Shown: one piece after another, positions 20,001 to 27,453 of the stretch
How the letters are laid out: every line of letters begins with the position of its first letter
Position numbering within the stretch: position 1 is the first letter of the stretch
Source: an uncultured Prevotella sp.
GTDB taxonomy: Bacteria; Bacteroidota; Bacteroidia; Bacteroidales; Bacteroidaceae
Assembly: GCA_946614175.1 (NCBI GenBank)
Contig: CAMOGP010000005.1
Span: forward strand, 1-32,360
Length of the DNA stretch: 32,360 nucleotides
Direction: 5' to 3'
The notes under the pieces: generated by a model
Told to the model about the DNA's origin: nothing
The model's input: the letters and a program-made list of their open reading frames with translations, nothing else
Database searches by the model: none
Position numbers and translations under genes: made by a program

Positions 20001-20446
20001 TCGCCGATTGCAACCTTGAGTCCGATCTTGAAATGTATTTCCCCGATCAGTATGTACCTTCGGATTCAGAACGAATGCTGCTTTATCGTGAGCTGGATAA
20101 TACCCGTAATGATGAGGAGGTCGAGGCTTACCGTAAACGGCTTATAGACCGTTTCGGTCCTTTGCCCCCACAGGCCGAGGAACTGTTGCAGGTCGTATCT
20201 CTACGTCGTTATGGTAAGGTTCTGGGGTGTGAGAAGATAATGCTTAAACAAGGTCGTATGTACCTTTATTTTGTCAGCAATGCTCGTAGTCCATTCTATC
20301 AGAGTGAGGCTTTCGGACGTGTTATAACCTATGCCACTACGAATGTACGTCGTTGCAGTCTTCGTGAGCAACACGGAAAGCGCTCAATGGTGATTGCCGA
20401 AGTACCAACTGTCGGTGAGGCGGTGAAAGTATTAAAACTTATTTAA
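17036..20446 (+). CDS. mfd: Transcription-repair coupling factor
   Basis: FEVGDYVVHVDHGIGKFGGL (CarD-like RID), GDVGFGKTEVAVRAAF, LLIIDEEQKFGV, TMSATPIPRTL and QMRGRVGRGNRKAFCYLL; ATG 17036 follows the -7 box. Confidence 0.97.
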   Translation: MNIQELQKLYANHPQVIALSKAIGKSSLKTVSLDGLLASSAPLAFSALSLKVSVRLLFVMQDAEEAGYFYHDLCQVMGDKQVLFFPSSYKRAIKYGQKDPASEILRTEVLSQMMHHDLLYIVTYPEALAEMVVTRKQLDARRLTLEQDQTVSVDDICKTLREFGFREVDYVYEPGQFALRGSILDVYSYSHEFPFRIDFFGDDIDSIRTFEVENQLSKERCDHVDIVPELTAEEEKESILKFLPEDTLLVTKDIQFVRESIERTYQEGFSQQAMQERMAEATEMEQRQIEKEMRRDSQIITGSQFALDAEPFRKILLKDEKASAVIRFNIKPQPLFHKNFELLTQTLEDYLLQGFKLYILADSAKQQERLKDIFTEMKQGVDFIPVDKTLHEGFVDVDGRLCLFTDHQIFDRFHKYNLKSDKARSGKVALTLKEIQQFEVGDYVVHVDHGIGKFGGLVRMPLQDGGFQEMIKIIYQRGDAIYVSIHSLYKVSKYKSQEDGQQPRMSTLGTGQWERLKERTKKHIKDIARDLIKLYAARRHQKGFAFSHDTYLQHELEASFLYEDTPDQLKATQDVKADMEMQKPMDRLVCGDVGFGKTEVAVRAAFKAAVDGKQVAVMVPTTVLAYQHYRTFLGRLKNMPVRVDYLTRARTTKQTTALLKDLEEGKVDILIGTHKLISKSVKFKDLGLLIIDEEQKFGVSTKEKLRQMKTNVDTLTMSATPIPRTLQFSLVGARDLSVIQTPPPNRYPIQTEIHTFSAEIITDAINFEMSRNGQVYFVNNRISDLTHIEEMIHKYIPDCRVAIGHGQMKPEELEKIILDFSNYDYDVLLSTTIVENGIDIPNANTIIINSAQYFGLSDLHQMRGRVGRGNRKAFCYLLAPPLSALPVDSRRRLEALENFSDLGSGINIAMQDLDIRGAGNLLGAEQSGFISDLGYETYQKILNEAMAELRNEEQVSPQTVTENEQNGQPQVQQDAIYSPSSQGGAFGWVADCNLESDLEMYFPDQYVPSDSERMLLYRELDNTRNDEEVEAYRKRLIDRFGPLPPQAEELLQVVSLRRYGKVLGCEKIMLKQGRMYLYFVSNARSPFYQSEAFGRVITYATTNVRRCSLREQHGKRSMVIAEVPTVGEAVKVLKLI

Positions 20447-20454
20447 ATGTACTT

Positions 20455-21843
20455 ATGAACTATCGATTATTTCTGGCGTTGACAGGTGCTGTGACGGCTG
20501 CAGATACTATGGCGCAGAAAGCAACGCCTGAGCGTCCAAACGTGATTTTTATCCTGGCAGATGATATGGGCTATGGAGATTTGTCGTGCTTTGGTTCAAA
20601 ACATGTGAAGACGCCAAATATCGACCGACTTTCAGATACAGGGACAACTTTTACTCAATGTTATGCCGGTAGCGGTATTTCTAGTCCATCACGCTGTTCG
20701 TTGATGACGGGTAAACATACGGGAAATACACGTATCCGTGATAACCAGTGTCCTGTAGGTGGTATTCTGGGCGTGAAGATTAATGCAAATGGTGATACTA
20801 CTTATATCCGTCGTACTAACCTGATGCCCACAGATACCACGATAGCTACTGTTCTGGGTGCAGCAGGCTATCGTACTTGCCTGGTAAATAAATGGCATCT
20901 TGATGGCTATGACCCTACGGCCTCGCCAAATCATCGTGGATTCGATGAGTTTTATGGTTGGACAATTTCTACAGTTCACTCTAATTCACCATATTATTAT
21001 CCCTACTATCGCTTCGCTGGAGATTCACTGACAACGATTGAGGAGAATGCCCATGATGCACATGTGCGTCATAATACTGATATATCCACTGATGATGCCA
21101 TTGCTTTTATCAGTCGTAACAAAGTGCGCCCATTCTTCCTCTATCTGGCTTATGATGCACCTCACGAGCCATACATCATCGACGAAACCTCATGGTATGA
21201 CGGTCAGGAGGATTGGTCGATGAATACCAGGCGTTACGCTTCGCTGATTACTCATATGGACTGTGCGATAGGACGCTTGCTGGCTTATCTTGATTGTGAG
21301 GGACTGCGTGAGAACACACTCATTATCTTTGCTTCTGATAATGGTGCCGCTGTGCAGGCTCCAATCGCGGAACTCAATTGTAACGCAGGATTTCATGGAC
21401 GCAAGGGACAACTTTATGAGGGTGGAATCCGTGTGCCAATGATTGTAAATCAGCCTGGTCGTGTGCCTGCGCAGAAGCTGCAGAATCTTATTTATTTCCC
21501 TGATGTGATGCCGACATTGGCTGCCCTTACAGGCTCAGAAAAGAACTTGCCTCAGGGAATCAACGGTATCAATATCTTGCCACTGTTCTATGGACAACCA
21601 GTAGATACTGATCATCGTATGCTTTATTGGGAGTTTCCTGGTAAACAGCGTGCTGCCCGTTTGGGCGACTGGAAATGCGTAACTATCAAGAAAAATGCAC
21701 CACTGGAACTTTATAATCTCAAGGACGACCCTGAAGAGCGTCATAATCTGGCTGATAAATATCCGGAGATAGTGCGACGTTTCGATGAAGCCATGCGGAG
21801 GATGCATCAGCCTTCTGAGTGCTGGCCTTTGGAAGGAGAATAG
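20455..21843 (+). CDS. Secreted Ser-type sulfatase (arylsulfatase A family)
   Basis: RPNVIFILADDMGYGDLSCFGSKHVKTPNIDRL; active-site motif SSPSRCSLMTGKHTG (S-x-P-S-R). Confidence 0.93.
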   Translation: MNYRLFLALTGAVTAADTMAQKATPERPNVIFILADDMGYGDLSCFGSKHVKTPNIDRLSDTGTTFTQCYAGSGISSPSRCSLMTGKHTGNTRIRDNQCPVGGILGVKINANGDTTYIRRTNLMPTDTTIATVLGAAGYRTCLVNKWHLDGYDPTASPNHRGFDEFYGWTISTVHSNSPYYYPYYRFAGDSLTTIEENAHDAHVRHNTDISTDDAIAFISRNKVRPFFLYLAYDAPHEPYIIDETSWYDGQEDWSMNTRRYASLITHMDCAIGRLLAYLDCEGLRENTLIIFASDNGAAVQAPIAELNCNAGFHGRKGQLYEGGIRVPMIVNQPGRVPAQKLQNLIYFPDVMPTLAALTGSEKNLPQGINGINILPLFYGQPVDTDHRMLYWEFPGKQRAARLGDWKCVTIKKNAPLELYNLKDDPEERHNLADKYPEIVRRFDEAMRRMHQPSECWPLEGE

Positions 21844-21850
21844 TCGATAG

Positions 21851-21886
21851 TGTCAATTTGTCTTGCCTTATATGTCATTTTGTCTT
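21851..21886 (+). repeat. Pair of 14-bp direct repeats TGTCA(A/T)TTTGTCTT, 22 bp start-to-start, upstream of hsp20
   Basis: TGTCAATTTGTCTT at 21851-21864 and TGTCATTTTGTCTT at 21873-21886. Confidence 0.75.
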
Positions 21887-21898
21887 ATGCTTCTATGC

Positions 21899-21913
21899 TG
21901 GCATTGATGTTGC
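21899..21913 (+). promoter_or_regulatory. Candidate sigma-54 (-24/-12) promoter for hsp20
   Basis: TGGCATTGATGTTGC: GG and GC dinucleotides 12 bp apart, as in TGGCAC-N5-TTGCW; no exact TAnnTTTG in 21844-21995. Confidence 0.5.
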
Positions 21914-21995
21914 CTTATGATAAACGAGCAAGATGCTCAAGAACATAGGAAACATTATTAAATAACCAAATAAAAAATATTAGGAGGACAAAATT

Positions 21996-22421
21996 ATGAC
22001 ACCAATGATGAGAACTAACAATTGGATTCCAGCAGTATTCAATGATTTCTTTGACACCGACTTTATGCCGCGTGCAAACTGCACAGCCCCGGCAATTAAC
22101 GTAAAAGTGACCGACAATGCCTATGTCGTAGAACTGGCCGCTCCGGGCATGAAAAAAGAAGATTTCAACGTGCATATTAATGATGAGGGCAACCTAATCA
22201 TTAAGATGGAGAAGAAAAACGAGAATAAGGAGGAGGACAAGAGTGCCCGCTATCTGCGTCGTGAGTTTTCATATTCTAAATACGAACAGACACTGTTGTT
22301 GCCAGACGATGTAAAGCGAGAGGATATCAAGGCTCATGTGGAATATGGTGTGCTGACGGTTGAATTGCCTAAGCAAGTGGAGGAAAAGGTGAAGTTGAGC
22401 CGTCAGATAGAGATTGGATAA
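21996..22421 (+). CDS. Small heat shock protein, Hsp20/alpha-crystallin family
   Basis: APAINVKVTDNAYVVELAAPGMKKEDFNVHINDEGNLIIKMEKK and VEYGVLTVELPK are alpha-crystallin domain signatures. Confidence 0.95.
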   Translation: MTPMMRTNNWIPAVFNDFFDTDFMPRANCTAPAINVKVTDNAYVVELAAPGMKKEDFNVHINDEGNLIIKMEKKNENKEEDKSARYLRREFSYSKYEQTLLLPDDVKREDIKAHVEYGVLTVELPKQVEEKVKLSRQIEIG

Positions 22422-22451
22422 GCGGTCACGTACTTGTCTAAATGGACGAAG

Positions 22452-22488
22452 ACAGACAGTTGCTAATAATACGCAGCTGTCTGTTTTG
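22452..22488 (+). terminator. Probable intrinsic terminator after hsp20
   Basis: ACAGACAGTTGC-TAATAATAC-GCAGCTGTCTGT hairpin followed by TTTT. Confidence 0.6.
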
Positions 22489-22516
22489 CGTTATTTCTGC
22501 TTTTTTTTTCTTTTTG

Positions 22517-22548
22517 TTTGGTTGAAAGCGATTTTATTGTTACTTTTG
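22517..22548 (+). promoter_or_regulatory. Bacteroidetes promoter for the 22581-25903 operon (TTTG, 20-bp spacer, TACTTTTG)
   Basis: TTTG at 22517-22520 and TACTTTTG at 22541-22548. Confidence 0.6.
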
Positions 22549-22580
22549 CAAGTGAATTATCGTGACTAAAAATTTGAAGT

Positions 22581-24080
22581 ATGGGAAGCAAGAGATTATT
22601 TGCAATAATCATAAGTATATTCTTGGGTTGTGTTAGTCTGATGGCTGATAAGAGTGAACTGCATCAGCGTGCAGAGGCAGAATATGCCAGTCATCATATT
22701 GCCAGTGCCCGTTCATTATACATACGTGCCTTTGAAGGTTATGTAGCTAAGGGGCAGATGGAAGACGGTGTGACATGTGGTGTGAAAGCTACGGCACTCT
22801 ATTATCAGGAGAACTTCTGGAAAGAAGCTTTTGACTTGTTGCGTCGTATTGATCAGTCAATTGCTTCAGCTCAGGGGTTGACTAGTAGTAAAGCTGCTCT
22901 GCGATATAAAACTTCAAAGGAGCGCATGCTGATGTATATGAAAATGCGCAAGAGTGATCGCGTGAAAGATCAGTTGGCTGTAATGGAGGCTAACGTGATT
23001 CAGGCTAATAATGAGAGCTTGAAAAATGATTTGCTCTATCACAAGGCTATCTATTATTATACCTTCGGCCAGACAGTGCAGGGCAATGCCGTGTTCAAGG
23101 AAATGGCAGCAAAACTTACTGCTGATGGTGATTACGACAAAGTGGATAAGGTTTACAAAACATTGTTGGCTAATGGACGTCAGAGTAATAATGCCGGTAT
23201 GTTGAATCAGGCATATAGCAGTTATATGGTGTGGAAGGATTCTGTGGCGGCCATCAAGATAGCAGCAGAACGCGATAGCTTGAATCGGGTGATAGCCAAC
23301 AATGAACAAGTAATAGCAGATAAGGATGATTCGCTGTCGGCACGCCAGTTGACTATCTCTGGACTCATTGTGCTTGTTGTGGTCTTGGCTGTGGTACTGG
23401 CATTGGGAGCGATGGTCCTGATGCGCTATGTGGTGACTACTCGCAAGCAGAAGAAAACGATTGAGTTGGCTAACGAGAGTAATGCTCTGAAGGCAAAGTT
23501 TATCGGCAATATTTCATCGCAGTTGGAGCCTACATTGAAAAAACTGGATAGTTCGAAAACCGAGGTGCAGGCTCTGTTGAGATTCTCAGAACATATTCAG
23601 ACGCTTTCGACTGTAGAGAATAGACCAATCGACTCGGAAGATTTTGTGGATACCCAGGTACAACCTCTGTGCGAGAGCCTGATTGAGGAGATACGGCCAA
23701 AGGTGAAAGACAATGTGTCGTTGACAATGACGGTGCCCAAGATGGAGGTGAAACTCCATAAAGAGTATATTAGTTATATCTTACGTCATCTGCTGAAGAA
23801 CGCTGCAGTATATACGCCGGCAGAAGGAAAGATTTCTTTAGATTTTAAGAAGCGCAGTCCACATACCTATCAGTTCCTGATTACGAATACGGGTTCTATG
23901 ATTCCTCAGGAGAAACGTGAAGACGTGTTTAAACCATTCCTTGAGATAAAGGATCTGACTGAAGGTGACGGATTGGGATTGCCTATATGCAAGCAGATGG
24001 CTTCTAAGATGGATGCCGAATTGGACATTGATGCCGCATTTACTAAGGGTACCCGTTTCGTATTGAATTTACATGTTTAA
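22581..24080 (+). CDS. TPR-like membrane protein with degenerate histidine-kinase/HATPase module
   Basis: Signal peptide, helical-repeat N-terminus, TM (LTISGLIVLVVVLAVVLALGAMVLM), then KAKFIGNISSQLEPTL at the H-box position, N-box HLLKNAAVYTP and G-box GDGLGLPICKQMA. Confidence 0.85.
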   Translation: MGSKRLFAIIISIFLGCVSLMADKSELHQRAEAEYASHHIASARSLYIRAFEGYVAKGQMEDGVTCGVKATALYYQENFWKEAFDLLRRIDQSIASAQGLTSSKAALRYKTSKERMLMYMKMRKSDRVKDQLAVMEANVIQANNESLKNDLLYHKAIYYYTFGQTVQGNAVFKEMAAKLTADGDYDKVDKVYKTLLANGRQSNNAGMLNQAYSSYMVWKDSVAAIKIAAERDSLNRVIANNEQVIADKDDSLSARQLTISGLIVLVVVLAVVLALGAMVLMRYVVTTRKQKKTIELANESNALKAKFIGNISSQLEPTLKKLDSSKTEVQALLRFSEHIQTLSTVENRPIDSEDFVDTQVQPLCESLIEEIRPKVKDNVSLTMTVPKMEVKLHKEYISYILRHLLKNAAVYTPAEGKISLDFKKRSPHTYQFLITNTGSMIPQEKREDVFKPFLEIKDLTEGDGLGLPICKQMASKMDAELDIDAAFTKGTRFVLNLHV

Positions 24081-24107
24081 ACTAAAAACCGTAAAAAACC
24101 TGATGAT

Positions 24108-24509
24108 ATGACTTTAACTCTAAGAAATGATGTTCAGGATGTGCCACTATTGGCTGCATTCATAGATGAGGTCTGCGAGACCATGGGCTTTAATACCTCA
24201 GTTACTATGCAGATGAATCTGGCTATGGAGGAGGCTGTGGTCAACGTGATGAACTATGCTTATCCAAAAGGTGAGCAGGGTGATATCGTCATTGAAGCAG
24301 AGGAAGTGGGTGACAATGTACGATTTGTTATTATTGATGGTGGTACACCATTTGATCCGACATCAGAGGCTGATGCTGACACAACGCTGTCGGCAGAGGA
24401 ACGCCCTATTGGCGGACTAGGTATCTTCTTAGTGCGTCAGTTGATGGATTCAGTCAGTTATGAATATAAAGATGGAAAGAACAGACTGACACTTTTGAAG
24501 AAAAAATAG
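24108..24509 (+). CDS. RsbW/SpoIIAB-like ATP-binding protein (anti-sigma factor kinase family)
   Basis: MNLAMEEAVVNVMNYAYPKGEQG, FVIIDGGTPFDP and IGGLGIFLVRQLMDSVSYE motifs. Confidence 0.88.
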   Translation: MTLTLRNDVQDVPLLAAFIDEVCETMGFNTSVTMQMNLAMEEAVVNVMNYAYPKGEQGDIVIEAEEVGDNVRFVIIDGGTPFDPTSEADADTTLSAEERPIGGLGIFLVRQLMDSVSYEYKDGKNRLTLLKKK

Positions 24510-24545
24510 AATATAAGTAAGAATAATAAAAAACGACTTGAGATT

Positions 24546-24848
24546 ATGAAAACTACTATTTTGGAAAAGGATGGCGAGTTGGTCGCTGTGTTTGAGGGAC
24601 GTTTGGATACTGCTGCTGCAGTAGAGACAGAGCAGGCTTTGAAGCCTTTGTATGATTGCACTGGCCATAACATTGTGTTTGATTGCAATAAACTTGATTA
24701 TATTTCTTCAAGTGGCTTGCGTTTGCTGCTTGGCGTATTGAAGAATGCAAAGCCTAAGGGAAGTCGTGTGTTTATCACAGGTATCAATGATGATTTACGT
24801 ACGATTTTTGCCATGACGGGATTTACCAATTTGTTTGAGTTTAAATGA
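24546..24848 (+). CDS. STAS-domain protein (RsbV/SpoIIAA-like antagonist)
   Basis: EGRLDTAAAVETEQAL and IVFDCNKLDYISSSGLRLLLGVLKNAK, with a conserved phosphorylatable Ser region. Confidence 0.9.
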   Translation: MKTTILEKDGELVAVFEGRLDTAAAVETEQALKPLYDCTGHNIVFDCNKLDYISSSGLRLLLGVLKNAKPKGSRVFITGINDDLRTIFAMTGFTNLFEFK

Positions 24849-25903
24849 TTCCCAAACTGAATCCTCACGGAGAGGCGCTTCTGCAACAATTCAGGGAGCA
24901 AGTACCTGCTTTGGAACAGTTGTCAAAAACGGTCTATGACCAGTTACGGCAGGTGTTGCGTGAGCAGGCTGTGGAACTGAGTGCCATAGAGTGTCGTGTA
25001 AAGACCGAACAGTCGTTGGCAGGAAAACTCGAACGCAAGGGTGATAAGTATGCTTCCCTGGAGGATATCACCGATTTGGTTGGGCTACGCATCGTTACTT
25101 TCTATACGGATGATGTTGACAAGGTGGCTGCTATCGTACAGCAGTTGTATCAAGTGGATTGGTCCAACTCCATAGATAAACGTAAGGCGCATGAGTTGAC
25201 GAGCTTTGGGTATAACTCGTTGCATTACATTTGTCGACTGAAAGAGGGTAGTGCGCCATTTGAGATTCAGATGCGCACAGCCTTGCAACATGTGTGGTCT
25301 GCCATTGAACATGACATTGGATATAAGGGAGCAGTGAAATTGCCACCGGAATACCGAAGGCAATTCAGTAGATTAGCTGGCATGTTGGAATTGGCAGACG
25401 ATGAGTTCAGTAGGTTGCGTACCACGATGACAGACTACCGTCGACAGATTCAAACGTTGGTGAAATCAGGTAAGTTGGATGAGGTGCTCTTGAGTACTGA
25501 TTCCTTTAGTAGTTATCTGCAGACGTATCCCTTTAATAAGCTGAACCAGCGTATTGCAGCTGTGAATCAGGCTGAGATATTTCCAGCGTCTTTGATGCCG
25601 TATCTGCCCATACTCGAGGGCTTTGGATTAGAGACTTTGGGAGATTTGCAGCGTTTCATAGATACCAATAGCGATGATGCTTATCAGTTGGCAGTCTCTC
25701 AACTGGCTATCACAGATTTGGATATCCTGGCAGAGAGTATCGGATTGCAGAACCTTTGTATAGTTCATATTCTGAAGACTGGAGGTGGACGTGTGGGACT
25801 GAAGTGGTTCTATGATTCCATTAATGGAAATCAAGATAGCAATGAGATGCTTGCGGATATGTTGTACGAACAGGTTGCATCATTGCCCTTTGTCAAAAAG
25901 TAA
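24845..25903 (+). CDS. RelA/SpoT synthetase-domain protein (GTP pyrophosphokinase-like) with additional C-terminal region
   Basis: KGDKYASLEDITDLVGLRIVTFYTDDVDKV and FGYNSLHYICRL...FEIQMRTALQHVWSAIEHDIGYK are RelA/SpoT synthetase motifs. Confidence 0.88.
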   Translation: MIPKLNPHGEALLQQFREQVPALEQLSKTVYDQLRQVLREQAVELSAIECRVKTEQSLAGKLERKGDKYASLEDITDLVGLRIVTFYTDDVDKVAAIVQQLYQVDWSNSIDKRKAHELTSFGYNSLHYICRLKEGSAPFEIQMRTALQHVWSAIEHDIGYKGAVKLPPEYRRQFSRLAGMLELADDEFSRLRTTMTDYRRQIQTLVKSGKLDEVLLSTDSFSSYLQTYPFNKLNQRIAAVNQAEIFPASLMPYLPILEGFGLETLGDLQRFIDTNSDDAYQLAVSQLAITDLDILAESIGLQNLCIVHILKTGGGRVGLKWFYDSINGNQDSNEMLADMLYEQVASLPFVKK

Positions 25904-25950
25904 AAAAAATAAAGTTTCGTTTCAATATTGAAGCGAAACTTTATTTTTTT
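25904..25950. terminator. Bidirectional terminator between the alarmone synthetase-like gene and trpB
   Basis: AAATAAAGTTTCG(C/T)TTCAATATTGAAGCGAAACTTTATTT inverted repeat with flanking A and T runs. Confidence 0.8.
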
Positions 25951-25969
25951 ATCAGTTATCTGTTTCTTA

Positions 25970-27331
25970 TTATTGTTTGTCAAGTTCAGCCAGGTTCTCG
26001 GCAATCATTTCATCGGTCACCGTATAGTTCTGTAGATCACCTTTAATATAAGCCTCGTAGCTAGGCATATCGATAAGACCATGACCTGAGAGGTTGAAGA
26101 GGATAACCTTCTCCTCACCAGTCTCTTTGCATTTCAGAGCCTCGCGGATTGTTGCGGCAATGGCGTGGGTGCTTTCGGGCGCGGGAATAATACCCTCCGT
26201 ACGTGCGAAGAGCATACCTGCCTCGAATGTTTCGAGTTGAGGGATATCTACGCCATGCATCAGACCGTCCTTAATAAGTTGAGAGATAATCATGCCAGCA
26301 CCGTGGTAGCGGAGACCGCCAGCGTGGATATTTGAGGGCTTAAAGTTATGACCTAAAGTGAACATAGGCAGCAGGGGCGTGTAGCCTGCCTCGTCGCCAA
26401 AGTCGTAACGGAACTGACCGCGGGTCAACTTTGGACAGCTGTCGGGTTCTGCGGCAATGAATTCTGTGTGGCGCTCACCACTCAGGTTGTGACGCATGAA
26501 GGGGAATGATATACCACCGAAGTTACTGCCACCACCGAAGCATCCAATCACGATATCCGGATATTCTCCAGCCATCTGCATCTGTTTCTCGGCCTCCAAG
26601 CCGATGATGGTCTGGTGCAGGCCTACGTGGTTGAGTACAGATCCGAGCGTATATTTGCAATTAGGTGTTGTCGTAGCAAGTTCTACAGCTTCAGATATGG
26701 CTGTGCCTAAAGAACCAGTGTGTGTCGGGTCTTTGGTTAGGATATCCTTACCTGCACGCGTTGACATAGAGGGAGAGCCCTCCACAACAGCACCAAATGT
26801 GCGCATGATGCTTGAGCGATAAGGCTTCTGTTGCATGGTAATTTTTACCTGATAGACAGCGCAGTCCAGACCGTAGATTTTGGCGGCATAACTCAATGCT
26901 GCTCCCCACTGACCGGCACCTGTCTCAGTCGTGACATTCGTGGTACCTTCTTGTTTGGCATAGTAGCACTGCGGAAGGGCTGAATTGATTTTATGCGAGC
27001 CCAGAGGGTTGGTGGATTCGTTCTTAAAATATATGTGGGCAGGTGTGCCTAGTGCCTCTTCAAGGGCATAGGCGCGAACCAATGGTGTAGAGCGATAATA
27101 CTTGTATTTCTCAAGCACGTCTTCAGGAATATCTATCCAGCGATGCTCGGTATCAAGCTCCTGTACGCAACATTCGCGTGGGAAGATATGTGCTAAATCG
27201 TCAACGCCAAGGGGCTGCTTGGTAGCAGGATGGATAGGAGGCAGAGGCTTGTTGGGCATGTCTGCCTGAATATTATACCACTGTGTAGGAATCTCACTCT
27301 CCTGAAGGATAAATTTCTTTTGTTTGCTCAT
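25970..27331 (-). CDS. trpB: Tryptophan synthase beta chain, TrpB2 type
   Basis: STPLVRAYALEEALGTPAHIYFKNESTNPLGSHKINSALPQCYYAK; ETGAGQWGAALSYAA; GCFGGGSNFGGISFPF. No adjacent trpA. Confidence 0.93.
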   Translation of the reverse strand: MSKQKKFILQESEIPTQWYNIQADMPNKPLPPIHPATKQPLGVDDLAHIFPRECCVQELDTEHRWIDIPEDVLEKYKYYRSTPLVRAYALEEALGTPAHIYFKNESTNPLGSHKINSALPQCYYAKQEGTTNVTTETGAGQWGAALSYAAKIYGLDCAVYQVKITMQQKPYRSSIMRTFGAVVEGSPSMSTRAGKDILTKDPTHTGSLGTAISEAVELATTTPNCKYTLGSVLNHVGLHQTIIGLEAEKQMQMAGEYPDIVIGCFGGGSNFGGISFPFMRHNLSGERHTEFIAAEPDSCPKLTRGQFRYDFGDEAGYTPLLPMFTLGHNFKPSNIHAGGLRYHGAGMIISQLIKDGLMHGVDIPQLETFEAGMLFARTEGIIPAPESTHAIAATIREALKCKETGEEKVILFNLSGHGLIDMPSYEAYIKGDLQNYTVTDEMIAENLAELDKQ

Positions 27332-27383
27332 ACGTTTTTATTATTGGTTTAGTATTTTGCGTTGCAAAGTTACAAAATATAAT

Positions 27384-27412
27384 GAGAAAAGTGAAAAGTG
27401 GAAAGTGAAAAA
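27384..27412 (+). repeat. Low-complexity GTGAAAAGTGGAAAGTG-type intergenic mini-repeat
   Basis: GAGAAAAGTGAAAAGTGGAAAGTGAAAAA. Confidence 0.45.
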
Positions 27413-27453
27413 TTTGCTATTGCCACATAAAAATTGTATCTTTGCCAACTGTT

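Noticed and set aside
20455-21843. Sulfatase, GH43 and GH105 as a polysaccharide utilisation locus
   Set aside because: No SusC/SusD pair in the window and the genes are scattered among housekeeping genes on both strands.
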